In this document: positions 1-8,277 of the stretch, in pieces | Layout: the number at the start of each line of letters is the position of its first letter | Position numbering within the stretch: position 1 is the stretch's first letter | DNA from: Candidatus Rokuibacteriota bacterium | Lineage (GTDB): Bacteria > Methylomirabilota > Methylomirabilia > Rokubacteriales > CSP1-6 | Length of the DNA: 64,000 bases | Reading direction: 5' to 3' | NCBI GenBank assembly: GCA_016200085.1 | Contig: JACQFL010000032.1 | Location: 107,592 to 171,591, forward strand | Notes under the pieces: generated by a model | Told to the model about the DNA's origin: nothing | The model's database searches: none | The model's input: the letters and a program-made list of their open reading frames with translations, nothing else | Program-made: the position numbers and the translations under genes

Positions 1-1049
1 GCCCATCGATCGCCGAGCCAGGCGGTCGCCGTGGCTCCCCTTATCCGGTGGCTCAGGTCGCTGCCGAACAGGCGCACGAGCTCCTCCCGGGCCACGGCCT
101 CCAGCGCCCCGGCCATCTCCAGCTCGCGCGCGTAGGCGCCCCCGAAGAACACGAGCGCGAGCTCGTGCCCGGCCGGCCGGAGCGTCACGCTCACCGTCCG
201 CGTCGTGGCGTCGCTGGCGACGATGTGCGTCGTCTCGTCGAGCGGCAGGGCGCCGGGCTCGAGCGACACGAACACCTTGTCGGCGACGCCGAGGGTCAGG
301 CCGGCGAACGCCTCGCGGTACGCCACCGGCAACGCCGGCGAGAACCGCGGCTCCTCGCGCGCGAGCAGCGTCGTGGGGACCGTGACGACGACGGCGCGGC
401 ACTCGAGCGTGCCCTGGCCGGTCACCACGCGCACGGGTGAGGCGCTCCAGTCGATGGCGAGCACCGGGCAGTCGAGGACGACGTCGAGGTCGCGCGCAGC
501 GGTGGCCACGACGGCCCCGAGCCCCTCGCGCACGGCCCAGTTGACGTCGGTCTCGTCATACGCGACGAAGTCGGCCGTCGAGAGCTCGGCGGTGTCGACG
601 CCATTCGACCAGCTCATGATCGCGTCGAAGAGCGCCTGGAACTCGAGGTCGGGCGGCAGCACGCTCGAGGCCGCCACGTCGCGCCCGCCCCGCCCGGCCG
701 CCTCGATGGCGCCGACGGCGCGCTGCCAGTCGGCGTTCCAGCGCGCGCGCCGCTCCGGCGAGAGCGGCTCGCGCCCGATGCGGCGCTGCCAGTCGGGGCT
801 GCGCTCGACGACCGTGAACCCCCGCTCGCGCGCGTAGGCGGTCCACGGGTTGCGGTCCGCGCAGTGGAGCCACGCGCAGCCCCGATCGATGGGCACGCCG
901 AACGTCTCCACGTCGGTCCACGCCCGCCCGCCGAGGCGATGGCGCGCCTCGAGCACCCGCACGGTGAGCCCGGCCCGCCGGAGCTCGCGCGCCGCGATCA
1001 GCCCGGCGGCGCCGGCCCCCACCACGCACGCCTGCAGGAGGGCGCTCAC
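1..1049 (-). CDS. flavin monoamine oxidase-type FAD-dependent oxidoreductase, 3' end outside window
   Basis: Translating the minus strand from GTG at 1049 gives an N-terminal FAD-binding Rossmann motif (VVGAGAAGLIAAREL, about residues 9-23), then the amine-oxidase second motif EARHRLGGRAWT and a conserved IDRGCAWLH stretch. This is the flavin-containing amine oxidase family, which oxidises amines or related substrates and passes electrons to O2 or another acceptor. The frame is open for 349 codons to the window edge, so the C-terminal FAD-contacting segment is missing from view. The start overlaps the stop of the solute-binding protein gene as GTGA (1046-1049), implying translational coupling and a three-gene operon with the dehydrogenase upstream. 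The substrate cannot be told from sequence; the neighbouring peptide-type binding protein and dehydrogenase suggest catabolism of an imported nitrogenous compound (inference). Confidence 0.8.
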   Translation of the reverse strand, partial: MSALLQACVVGAGAAGLIAARELRRAGLTVRVLEARHRLGGRAWTDVETFGVPIDRGCAWLHCADRNPWTAYARERGFTVVERSPDWQRRIGREPLSPERRARWNADWQRAVGAIEAAGRGGRDVAASSVLPPDLEFQALFDAIMSWSNGVDTAELSTADFVAYDETDVNWAVREGLGAVVATAARDLDVVLDCPVLAIDWSASPVRVVTGQGTLECRAVVVTVPTTLLAREEPRFSPALPVAYREAFAGLTLGVADKVFVSLEPGALPLDETTHIVASDATTRTVSVTLRPAGHELALVFFGGAYARELEMAGALEAVAREELVRLFGSDLSHRIRGATATAWLGDRW

Positions 1050-2575
1050 TTGCCCTTGAGCTTCAGATCCTCGTACGGCGCCGACCAGGGGTAGTCGGCG
1101 ATGAGCCCGAGGCCCGACTCGGCAACGCGGGGACCGTACCCCTGGAGCACGACGAACTGCCAGATCGGCAGGTACATGGCCTTCTCGTGCATGAGCTGCT
1201 GGATCCGGTGGAGGATCGCCTCGCGCTTCCTCGGGTCGCGCTCCTCCGCCTGCTCCCGGAACAGCCCGTCGATGTCGGGATACCCGCCGTAGGCGTAGAT
1301 GCCGCTGGACGCCACGAACGCCTCGATCCGGGTCGCGGCGTTGCCGAAGATGCCGCTCAGGCCGTAGATGATGTTCTTGAGCTTCTTCTCCTGGTACGCC
1401 TTCAGGAAGCCCGCCCGCTCGAGCGGACGGAGCCGCGTCCGGATCCCGGCCGCCTGCAGATCGTTGATGAGGAGCTCACTGTACGGAGTGGTGGCGGCAT
1501 CGCACCAGAGGTCCCCCGCGTCGAAGCCGCCCGGGTACCCCGCGTCCGCGAGGAGCTGCCTGGCCTTGTCGCGGTCGTAGGGATAGGGCGGTGGCGGCCA
1601 GTAGAACTCGAAGCTGGCGGGGATGATGCTGCCGGTGATCCTCGAGAATCCGAGCGTGGCCGCCTGGTTGATCGCCTGGCGGTTGACGGCATGGTTCGCC
1701 GCGAGGCGCACGCGCCGGTCGTGCCACGGCGACTTCGGATCCCACTGATCGGCGAAGACGAGCCAGTGCGTGCTCACGAAGGGCGTCGGCCGCAGCGTGA
1801 GCCCCGGCGTGCGCCTGATCTCGTCAGCGAGGTCCCCCTCGAACCCGTAGCTGATGTCGGCCTCGCCACGCTTCAGCATGGCCAGCCGCGTGGAGGGATC
1901 CGGGATCGCCTTGAACACGAGCCGCTTCACGTTGGGAGTCTTGCGCCAGTAGCCTTCGAAGGCCTCGAGCACGAGCTCCACGCCGGGGGTGAAGGAGACG
2001 AAGCGATACGGGCCCGCCCCCACGGGCGCTTTCTTGAACCCCTCCTCGCCCACCTTCTCGACGTACTTCTTCGGCACGACCCAGCCCGCCCCGGTCGCCG
2101 GCGTGGCGTAGTACGTCAGGAAGTCGGGCCAGGGCTGCTTGAGCCGGAAGCGGACGCGGCCGGGATCGGGAATTTCGATCGCCGCCACGCGCTCCTTGAG
2201 CAGCCTCGCGAAGATGCCGCGGTAGCGCTCGAACGAGAACTTCACGTCCTCGGCGGTCACCGGATCGCCGATGTGGAACTTGACGCCCTTGCGGAGGACG
2301 AAGTCGACCACGAGGCCGTCGGGCGACGTGCTCCACGACTCGGCGAGACTGGGCGCCATGCCCTTGCCCGGCATCGGCTTCACCACCGCGTCGTGCAGCG
2401 CGTAGAGGATCATGAACGGCGTGATGAGCCCCGAGGTCTCGGCGGGCTCGAAGAGGGTGGGCGCGAACGCGAAGTGCGCCGCCCACGTCAGCTGCCCTTC
2501 GGGCGCGGCGAGCGCGCGCGCGGGGGCGATGAGCGTGAGGGCCAGCACGCCGGCCAGGGCGACTCGCGTCCTCAC
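1046..2575 (-). CDS. ABC transporter solute-binding protein, family 5 (peptide/nickel/opine type)
   Basis: The 509-residue product has an export signal (VRTRVALAGVLALTLIAPAR, cleaved near ALAA) followed by a full SBP_bac_5 fold: LAESWSTSPDGLVVDFVLRK early, VTAEDVKFSFER around residue 108, and the usual long C-terminal lobe. The family captures oligopeptides, nickel chelates, opines or similar ligands in the periplasm for a DppBCDF-type importer. No permease or ATPase gene lies in view, so it is either an orphan or the transporter lies beyond the left edge. The start is GTG at 2575, overlapping the dehydrogenase stop as GTGA, and its own stop overlaps the amine oxidase GTG. Length is normal for the family. 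Confidence 0.88.
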   Translation of the reverse strand: MRTRVALAGVLALTLIAPARALAAPEGQLTWAAHFAFAPTLFEPAETSGLITPFMILYALHDAVVKPMPGKGMAPSLAESWSTSPDGLVVDFVLRKGVKFHIGDPVTAEDVKFSFERYRGIFARLLKERVAAIEIPDPGRVRFRLKQPWPDFLTYYATPATGAGWVVPKKYVEKVGEEGFKKAPVGAGPYRFVSFTPGVELVLEAFEGYWRKTPNVKRLVFKAIPDPSTRLAMLKRGEADISYGFEGDLADEIRRTPGLTLRPTPFVSTHWLVFADQWDPKSPWHDRRVRLAANHAVNRQAINQAATLGFSRITGSIIPASFEFYWPPPPYPYDRDKARQLLADAGYPGGFDAGDLWCDAATTPYSELLINDLQAAGIRTRLRPLERAGFLKAYQEKKLKNIIYGLSGIFGNAATRIEAFVASSGIYAYGGYPDIDGLFREQAEERDPRKREAILHRIQQLMHEKAMYLPIWQFVVLQGYGPRVAESGLGLIADYPWSAPYEDLKLKGK

Positions 2576-3639
2576 GGGTTCAGGATGACTTTCAGCGGAT
2601 CGCCGATCCGCTTCTCCAGCACCTCGATGGCCTCGTGCACGCGGGCGAGCGGGAACTGGTGGGTGATGAGCGGCTTGGCCGTGAGCCGCCCGGCCGCGAG
2701 CAGCGCCAGCGCGCGGCCCACGCTGGTGCCGCCCTCGCCGCGCTCGGTGTAGATCGTGATGTTGCGCCGCACCGCGTGGGCGACGTCCGCGGTCACCGGA
2801 CCGTGATAGAAGGCCACGAGGAGGACCCTGCCGCCGGGCTTGGCCATGTGGATCGACTGGTCGAACGTCTCGTCGCCGCCGGCGCAGTCGATCACGAGAT
2901 CCGCGCCCTTGCCGCCGGTGGCCTCCATGACGACCGCCACCGGATCCCTCTCCCGGCTGTTGATCGTGACGTCCGCCCCGAGCTGACGCCCGACCGCGAG
3001 TCGCGACTCACGCGTGCCCGTGAGGATCACCCGCGTGGCCCCGAGCGCGCGCACCAGCTGGATGGCCATGAGCCCGATGGGGCCGGGGCCGAGCACGGCA
3101 ACGGTCTCCCCCGCGAAGTACCCTCCGGCGTTCTCGAGGCCGAAGAGCGGGCTGCCGGAGGTCATCACCACCGTCGCTTCCTCGTAGCTCACGCCCTGGG
3201 GGATCCGGTAGAGCGTGTTGACGTGGTTCACCGCGTACTCGGCGAGCCCGCCGTTGGTGGTGAAGCCGTTGGCGCGATGGCCGCGCCCCCGATTGCCGTA
3301 GTTCAGACAGGCGGTGTAGAGCCCGCGGATGCAGTTCTCGCAGCGACGGCAGCCCATGTGGGCCTCGACGACCACCCGGTCGCCGATCTGAAACTCATCC
3401 ACCGTGCGGCCCAGGGCGACCACGTCGCCCGCGTACTCGTGGCCGAAGATGAACTCGCCGTACGGCGGCATCTGCGGCATGCCCTGGTGGATGATCTTCA
3501 GATCCGTCCCTCAGACGCCGCAGGCCCGCACCCGGACGAGGACGTCCTCGTCCCCCGGCGCGGGCACCGGGCGCTGCTCGAGCTCGAACCGATGCGGCGC
3601 CACCAGCACCGTCGCCATCATGCTCGCTGGAATCTGCAT
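2572..3639 (-). CDS. zinc-dependent alcohol dehydrogenase (MDR) with in-frame UGA at the catalytic Cys: candidate selenoprotein
   Basis: Read from ATG 3639 (strong GGAGGGG ribosome site just upstream) this is a normal-length 355-residue medium-chain dehydrogenase, except that codon 43 (3511-3513) is TGA. The flanks read RACGV-UGA-GTDLK. In this family that position is the first catalytic zinc ligand, Cys in GVCGTDLK. Everything else looks intact: second ligand region GHE at 66-68, four structural-zinc cysteines at 97, 100, 103 and 111, and the NAD(P) fold with VLGPGPIGLMAIQL. Read-through as selenocysteine would give a complete enzyme; termination would leave a 42-residue stub. A hairpin 28-44 bases after the UGA could serve as a SECIS element. 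A point nonsense mutation (Cys codon to TGA) or a sequencing error is the main alternative. It is first in an operon with the solute-binding protein and amine oxidase. Confidence 0.75.
3467..3483 (-). promoter_or_regulatory. candidate bacterial SECIS hairpin downstream of the UGA codon
   Basis: In the mRNA, GGCAU pairs with AUGCC around a seven-base loop GCCGCAG. The apical loop begins 33 bases after the UGA and its first base is G. Known bacterial SECIS elements place the loop roughly 16-37 bases after UGA with G in the first two loop positions. A second, weaker stem (GAUC-UGAA-GAUC) lies at 3493-3504. The stem is only five base pairs, so this is suggestive rather than diagnostic. Confidence 0.3.
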
Positions 3640-3792
3640 GGCCCCTCCTTTCGAGATCGGTCGAGGGCAGCAGCAGCATACTCCACGGGCTCGCGAAAAG
3701 TCTGGCGCGACAAGTTGCGCAGGATTGACGACGGGCGGAAGATTGCCGTCGTGCTGAGCCAACACTCTGCGGATGGATCGGATGATCGCGTG

Positions 3793-4782
3793 ATGGACCG
3801 GCGCCGATTCCTTGGAGCTGTCGCAACCCTCGTCGCGGCGCCGCTCGCCGCCGAAGCGCAGCAGGCAGGGAAGGTCCCCCGGATCGGTTTCCTGTTTTTC
3901 GGCTCTCCCGGACCCTCGCGAGAGCTCGACGCCTTCCGGCAAGGGTTGCGTGAGCTCGGGTACACCGAGGGGCAGAACATCGTCGTCGAGTACCGATTCG
4001 CAAGCGGGCGGGTCCAGCGACTGCCCGAGCTTGCGACCGAGCTGGCCCGTCTCAAGCCGGAGGTTCTCGTCACCCCCGGCACGCCAGCGTCTCTGGTCGC
4101 CAAGCAGGCGACCAGCACGATTCCCATCGTCTTCGCAGGCGTGGCCGATGCCGTTGGTGCCGGGCTCGTCGCCAACCTCGCGCGACCGGGTGGGAACATC
4201 ACGGGGTTGACCAGCATCAGCGCCGAGCTGGGCGGGAAACGGTTGGAGCTCCTCAAGGAGGTTGTCCCCAAGGCTTCCCGCGTGGCGGTCCTCTATAACC
4301 CGGCCGACCGATCCAATGTGCTGGTCTTGAAGGCGCTGCAGAAGTCGGCCCCAAAACTGGGTCTTACCCTGCAACCGCTCGAGGTGCGAGGACCTGGCGA
4401 GTTCGAGGGTGCCTTTGTCGCGATGACCCGGCAGCGCACCCACGCGCTCTTCGGGGCCGCGGGTGTTCTGACCACCGAGCATCGAAATGCCCTCGTGGAC
4501 CTCGCGGCCAAGCGCCGGATACCGGCGATGTGGGGGGAGCGGCAATTTGTCGAGGCGGGTGGCCTCATGTCCTATGCGGTGGACTTTTACGACCAGGTTC
4601 GAGGCGCCGCCGTCTACGTGGACAAGATCCTCAAGGGCGCCAAGCCCGGCGATCTGCCCGTGGAGCAGCCGATGAAGTACGAGCTGGTGATCAACCTCAC
4701 CACGGCCCGGACGCTGGGCCTCACCATCCCGCCGTCGCTGCTGCTGCACGCGGATCAGATCATTGGCGGATCAGGTCATTGA
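3793..4782 (+). CDS. ABC transporter substrate-binding protein, TrpX/YtrX-like (DUF534 type)
   Basis: The 329-residue product starts MDRRRFLGAVATLVAAPLAA, a twin-arginine-like or Sec signal ending in the typical AEAQQAGKVPRIGFL junction. The mature part is the uncharacterised ABC substrate-binding family with motifs ELGYTEGQNIVVEYRFA, GLTSISAELGGKRLELLKE and SYAVDFYDQVRGAAVYVDKI. Members are periplasmic binding proteins resembling the tryptophan-binding TrpX; the ligand here is unknown. The gene stands alone on the plus strand, with no permease or ATPase adjacent. Such solitary copies are frequent in soil proteobacteria and Rokubacteria-like genomes (family knowledge). ATG 3793 is chosen because it gives a complete signal sequence. 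Confidence 0.87.
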   Translation: MDRRRFLGAVATLVAAPLAAEAQQAGKVPRIGFLFFGSPGPSRELDAFRQGLRELGYTEGQNIVVEYRFASGRVQRLPELATELARLKPEVLVTPGTPASLVAKQATSTIPIVFAGVADAVGAGLVANLARPGGNITGLTSISAELGGKRLELLKEVVPKASRVAVLYNPADRSNVLVLKALQKSAPKLGLTLQPLEVRGPGEFEGAFVAMTRQRTHALFGAAGVLTTEHRNALVDLAAKRRIPAMWGERQFVEAGGLMSYAVDFYDQVRGAAVYVDKILKGAKPGDLPVEQPMKYELVINLTTARTLGLTIPPSLLLHADQIIGGSGH

Positions 4783-4807
4783 ATGCCCCGGAAGCCGCGC
4801 CGAGAAA

Positions 4808-5196
4808 CTACCTGATCGAACAGAATCCCTGCGCCTCCACCCCCAGGGCGACGTTGAACTTGCTGCGGAAGTTCTCCAGCGCGATCGCGGCGGTCAGCTC
4901 GACGATCTCGGGCTCGGAGAAGTGCTCGCGCAGGCGCTTGAAGAGCGCGTCGTCCACCCGGCGGCCGGTGATCGTCATGGCCTCGGCGTACTCGAGCGCG
5001 ACGCGCTCGGCCGGGGAGTAGAGCGGGCTGGTGGCGTAGGCCTCGACCGCCCGCACCTTGTCCTCGGTCGCCCCGGCAAGCATCCCTGGACCTTGCTCGG
5101 GTTGAGCACGAAGCCGAAGAGCTCGTGCTCCCGGGCGTAGATCGCCTGCAGGGTCGGGTCGTCGCCGGGCTCCTCGATCTCGCGCACGCGCGGCAT
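4808..5196 (-). pseudogene. carboxymuconolactone decarboxylase/AhpD-family gene with central deletion and frameshift
   Basis: The N-terminal 38 or so codons from ATG 5196 (MPRVREIEEPGDDPTLQAIY... to NPSKVQG) match the start of a CMD-family peroxidase-like protein. From 5083 a different frame carries the family's C-terminal half (EDKVRAVEAYATSPLYSPAE, AIALENFRSKFNVALG). The middle part, about 70 residues in relatives and including the Cys-x-x-Cys (or Cys-x-x-Sec) redox centre, is absent, and the two halves meet out of frame near 5083-5086. The gene cannot make an active enzyme as read. It is last in the 8215-4808 operon, 2 bases after the aldolase stop. An assembly deletion would look the same. 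Confidence 0.75.
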
Positions 5197-5198
5197 GA

Positions 5199-5987
5199 CT
5201 AGCGCGCTCCCCGCGGGTACTCGTCGCGGAAGCGTTTGACCACCGCGCCGGCCCCCTGGGTGACCAGCGCGCTGTCCGAGGCCACCGTCACCATCGTGTA
5301 GCCGCGCCCGTAGAGGCCCTTCACCTCGTCCCAGCTCCGCGAGATCGTGCCGAGCGCGACGCCGGCGTGGCGGGCGGCGCGCTCGATGGAGAGGATGGCC
5401 TCGACGACCTCCGGGTGATGCGGGTCGCCGACGTGGCCGAGGGCGGCCGAGAGGTCCGTCGGCCCCACGAACACCACGTCGACGTCCGGCACCCTGAGCA
5501 TCGCCTCGATGTCCTCGACCGCCTCGCGCGTCTCGATCTGCACGATGACCATCGTCTCCTCGTTGGCGCGCTTCCAGTAGTCGGCGCCGAGCCGCCCGAA
5601 GCCGGCCGCACGGTGCGAGCCGGCCATCCCCCGCATGCCGCGCGGCGGGTACTTGCCGGCGGCCACCGCCGCCTCGCACGCCTCGCGGCCGCTCACCCAC
5701 GGGATGACCACGCCGTAGGCGCCGAGATCGAGCACGCGCTTGATGATGGCGGCATCGTTCCACTGCACGCGCACCAGCGGCACCACCCCGCTGCCCTCGA
5801 TGGCCTGCAGCTGGGCGAGCAGGGTCTGGTAATCGCCGTGGCCGTGCTCCATGTCCACCAGCAGCCAGTCGAAGCCGGCATCGGCCATGATCTCCGCGGC
5901 GATGGGGCTGCAGAGCTGCAGCCACGCGCCGGCCGTCGGCTCCTGCGCGCGCAGGCGCCGCTTGAGCGTGTTGTCGATCATCTTCAT
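5199..5987 (-). CDS. HpcH/HpaI aldolase/citrate lyase family protein (2-keto-3-deoxy acid aldolase type)
   Basis: The product is 262 residues, normal for class II HpaI-type aldolases, which cleave or form 4-hydroxy-2-oxo acids to pyruvate and an aldehyde using a divalent metal. Family signatures are present: WLLVDMEHGHGDYQTL (acid/base His region), GVVIPWV, the metal-binding Glu in VIVQIET and the Asp in VGPTDLSAALG. The start ATG 5987 overlaps the stop of the M28 gene as ATGA. Context (methyltransferase, cyclase-like peptidase, CMD gene) does not identify a substrate. The nearest annotated relatives are usually called 2-dehydro-3-deoxyglucarate or 4-hydroxy-2-oxoheptanedioate aldolases. Confidence 0.88.
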   Translation of the reverse strand: MKMIDNTLKRRLRAQEPTAGAWLQLCSPIAAEIMADAGFDWLLVDMEHGHGDYQTLLAQLQAIEGSGVVPLVRVQWNDAAIIKRVLDLGAYGVVIPWVSGREACEAAVAAGKYPPRGMRGMAGSHRAAGFGRLGADYWKRANEETMVIVQIETREAVEDIEAMLRVPDVDVVFVGPTDLSAALGHVGDPHHPEVVEAILSIERAARHAGVALGTISRSWDEVKGLYGRGYTMVTVASDSALVTQGAGAVVKRFRDEYPRGAR

Positions 5988-6916
5988 CGCTTCCCTCCGC
6001 CCTCGCGGGCCAGGTGGGCCTCGATCGCCGGCAGGGCGCCGAGCAGTACGTCGCCGACGACTTGAAGACTTTGCGCCGAGACCTTGTCGAGCGTGTCCCC
6101 CGCGGTGTGCCACGGAGGATAGTCGAAATCGATCAGCAGCGTGGCAGGCACGCCGGCTTGCAAGAACGGCACGTGGTCGTCCTCGACCGAGGTGGCGTCG
6201 GCGAGGAAGTGGCGGTCGAAGCCGAGCGCATGGGCGCTCGCCCAGATGGCGTCGGTGAGCCACGGCGTGGAGAAGGCCTCGCGGCGGATGGCGAGATCGC
6301 GGTCGCCGATCATGTCGGCGACGATGACCGCGCGCGGCAGCTCCCGTCGCCGGGCGAGGTCCTGGGCGAGCCGGCGCGAGCCGTAGAGGCTGTCGGTCGC
6401 CGTCCAGGCGCCGAACGCTTCCTCGCCGTCGAGCAGGGCGAGCCAGTACGTGAATTCGCGCGGCGCCGCCGCCAGGGTCCGCGCGAGCTCGAGGACCAGC
6501 GCGGTGCTGGAGCCGCCGTCGTTGGCGCCCACGAAGCGGAAGTCCGGAAACCACTTGGTGTCGTAGTGGCCCGCGATCATGACGGCGTCCGGCCGCCGGC
6601 CCGGCACCACCCCGATCACGTTGGCCATCTTGAGCCGGCCGTTGGGGGTGTCGGCGTCGAAGGCGAGCACGCGCACCTGCGCGCCGGCCTTCCGGAGCTC
6701 CGCGACGATGTAGTCGCGCGCGCGCCCGCTCGCGGGCGAGCCGGCGGCGCGCGGCCCGATGGTCACCAGCCGCTCGATGTGGCGGAGCGCCACGGCGCCG
6801 TCGAACCGTGACGCGCGGGCCGGCGTGGCGGGCTGCGCGGTGACGGCCGCCCCCGGCCCGACCGCGGCCAGCGCGGTCACGAGCGACAGCACGAGGACGC
6901 CGCGGCACCGGCTCAG
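5984..6916 (-). CDS. M28-family glutaminyl-peptide cyclotransferase-like zinc enzyme, exported
   Basis: The sequence carries the M28 zinc set AGHYDTKW, GANDGGSS (Asp), LLDGEEAF (Glu) and WHTAGD (His). The segments LDGEEAFGAWTATDSLYGSR and EDDHVPFLQAGVP match animal-type glutaminyl cyclases far better than aminopeptidases. The likely role is forming N-terminal pyroglutamate on exported peptides; aminopeptidase activity is the alternative. A conventional GTG start at 6892 gives a signal peptide without charged residues. A CTG at 6916, overlapping the methyltransferase stop as CTGA, gives SRCRGVLVLSLVTALAAVG, a proper signal peptide with a positive n-region ending near AVTA. I therefore prefer 6916 (310 residues). 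The stop overlaps the aldolase ATG. Confidence 0.82.
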   Translation of the reverse strand: MSRCRGVLVLSLVTALAAVGPGAAVTAQPATPARASRFDGAVALRHIERLVTIGPRAAGSPASGRARDYIVAELRKAGAQVRVLAFDADTPNGRLKMANVIGVVPGRRPDAVMIAGHYDTKWFPDFRFVGANDGGSSTALVLELARTLAAAPREFTYWLALLDGEEAFGAWTATDSLYGSRRLAQDLARRRELPRAVIVADMIGDRDLAIRREAFSTPWLTDAIWASAHALGFDRHFLADATSVEDDHVPFLQAGVPATLLIDFDYPPWHTAGDTLDKVSAQSLQVVGDVLLGALPAIEAHLAREGGGKR

Positions 6917-7752
6917 CGGCGGGCTCCGGGCTTGACGCCGACGGCGCCGTAGTAGTTGACGGTCATCACGAAGGCGCCGGCGGCGACGACCGCGGCGAAG
7001 CCGTCGAGCCAGCCCTGGGCCGTCGCCGCGTCGGTGATCCCGAACTCCACCGCGCGCGTGGCGCGGCGCTCGAGCCAGATGCGCGTGTAGGGCGCGAGCG
7101 TGATGTCCTGGTACACGTCGGCGAGCAGGCGCACGCGCTCGAGCCCGGCCGCGCGCAGGAGGCCCGGCAGCCGCCGGCCGCTGTGGGGCTCGGCGTAGAC
7201 GCCTTCGGCCACGCCGCGCAGGATCCGCTCGGTGAGGGCGCGATCAGGATGGGTGAGCGCGATGGTGCCGAAGTCCTGATCCTGGAGCCCCACCCGCCCG
7301 CCCGGCCTGACGACCCGGGCCATCTCGCGCACGACGGCGACCGGGTCGGTGACGTGCAGGATCAGGGTCACCGCGACCGCGGCATCGAAGCGCCCCTCGG
7401 CCCACGGCAGCGCCCTGGCGTCGGCGACGTGGACGCGGATGGGCGCCGAGCGCGGCGCCGCCCGGCAGAGGCGGCGGGCCGCGGCGACGACCCTGCGGCT
7501 CGCGTCCACGCCCTCGACCTCGCCCCGGCGGCCGGCGAGCGCGGCGAGGTCGCGCAGGACCACCCCGGTCCCGCAGCCCACCTCGAGCACGCGCGCGCCC
7601 GGGCGCACCGGCACGAAGCGGAGAAAGCGCCGGCGCAGCCGCGCCTGGCTGGGCGCCCGGCCACGCTCCTCCAGCGAGGCGACGATGGGTCGCAGATCGC
7701 GCTCGCCGTCGAGATCGCTGAACGGGTCGCGGGCGAGCGGCACCCGGCTCAG
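6913..7752 (-). CDS. SAM-dependent class I methyltransferase
   Basis: A Rossmann-type methyltransferase with motif I VLEVGCGTG, motif II EGVDAS, motif III RFDAAVAVTLILHVTDP and the post-motif RVVRPGGRVGLQDQDFG. It resembles UbiE/Coq5 and other small-molecule methyltransferases; the substrate is not evident. The open frame extends further upstream, but that part is the shadow of the YHS gene. GTG 7743 is the first conventional start. CTG 7752 overlaps the upstream stop as CTGA and would give SRVPLARDPFSDLDGERDL; both are possible. The 3' end overlaps the next gene. It is third in a five- or six-gene operon. Confidence 0.83.
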   Translation of the reverse strand: MSRVPLARDPFSDLDGERDLRPIVASLEERGRAPSQARLRRRFLRFVPVRPGARVLEVGCGTGVVLRDLAALAGRRGEVEGVDASRRVVAAARRLCRAAPRSAPIRVHVADARALPWAEGRFDAAVAVTLILHVTDPVAVVREMARVVRPGGRVGLQDQDFGTIALTHPDRALTERILRGVAEGVYAEPHSGRRLPGLLRAAGLERVRLLADVYQDITLAPYTRIWLERRATRAVEFGITDAATAQGWLDGFAAVVAAGAFVMTVNYYGAVGVKPGARR

Positions 7753-7985
7753 GAGCGCGCCGCGAAGCGCTCGGCGCAGGCGAGGCTGCAGAAGTAGCGG
7801 GGCTCGCCGTCCATCGTGCGCCGGATGGCGCGCGACTGCACCACGTACGTCTGACACACGGGGTCCTTCACCAGCTCGTCGCGCGGGAGGACGCGCCGGG
7901 GCGCGGCGCCGCGACGCCGACCGAGGACGGGGGCGAGCGTCGCGGCCACCGCGATCGCCCACAGCACGAGGGACAGCAGGCGCAT
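7749..7985 (-). CDS. small YHS/TRASH-type metal-binding domain protein, membrane anchored
   Basis: A 78-residue protein with an N-terminal hydrophobic segment (MRLLSLVLWAIAVAATLAPV) and a C-terminal Cys motif: DPVCQTYV about 20 residues before YFCSLACAERF. Spacing of Cys residues (DPVC...FCSxxC) is that of YHS domains, which bind heavy metals or serve as small metal sensors or carriers. ATG 7985 shares its A with the preceding TGA (TGATG), so it is translationally coupled to the small gene upstream. A GTG one codon earlier is also possible. Confidence 0.75.
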   Translation of the reverse strand: MRLLSLVLWAIAVAATLAPVLGRRRGAAPRRVLPRDELVKDPVCQTYVVQSRAIRRTMDGEPRYFCSLACAERFAARS

Positions 7986-8215
7986 CACCGCTCTGGCTTG
8001 ATGGAAACGGCGCGCAGGAACTCCTTGTCCTGGGTCGTCATCTCGAAGCTGGGGTGGCCCCGCCCGCCCCGCGCCCGGGAGAAGAAGATGCCCGTGTCGG
8101 CCCCGCGGCGGAGGATCTCCTGCAGGGCCTCGCGCGCGGCGTCGGTGGCCGCCAGGGAAACCTCCACCGCGCGGAGCAGCTTCCTCATCAGCGCGTCGTG
8201 GGCATCGCGCGACAT
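7985..8215 (-). CDS. small conserved-looking hypothetical protein, first gene of operon
   Basis: A 76-residue, mostly helical, charged protein (MSRDAHDALMRKLLRAVEVS... ending RAVSIKPER). I do not recognise the family. Support for it being real: a promoter-like TTGACA-N18-TATCGT lies just upstream, it is coupled by TGATG to the YHS gene, and the five genes after it follow with overlaps. ATG 8215 is preferred; a GTG two codons upstream (8221) is an alternative. No signal or membrane segment is visible. Confidence 0.5.
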   Translation of the reverse strand: MSRDAHDALMRKLLRAVEVSLAATDAAREALQEILRRGADTGIFFSRARGGRGHPSFEMTTQDKEFLRAVSIKPER

Positions 8216-8223
8216 ACGCACCT

Positions 8224-8253
8224 ACGATACTGGCCGGCCTCGGGGCGTGTCAA
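8224..8253 (-). promoter_or_regulatory. sigma-70-like promoter for the 8215-4808 operon
   Basis: On the minus strand TTGACA (8248-8253) is separated by 18 bases from TATCGT (8224-8229). The predicted start falls very close to the first codon. It diverges from the NUDIX promoter in the same 60-base gap. Confidence 0.45.
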
Positions 8254-8263
8254 ACCCGGCTGC

Positions 8264-8269
8264 TATACT
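8264..8269 (+). promoter_or_regulatory. -10 element TATACT placed for a leaderless NUDIX mRNA
   Basis: TATACT ends eight bases before the NUDIX ATG at 8278, so transcription would begin at or next to the start codon. No ribosome binding site fits in the gap. No clear -35 is seen. Confidence 0.45.
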
Positions 8270-8277
8270 CGGCCGCC

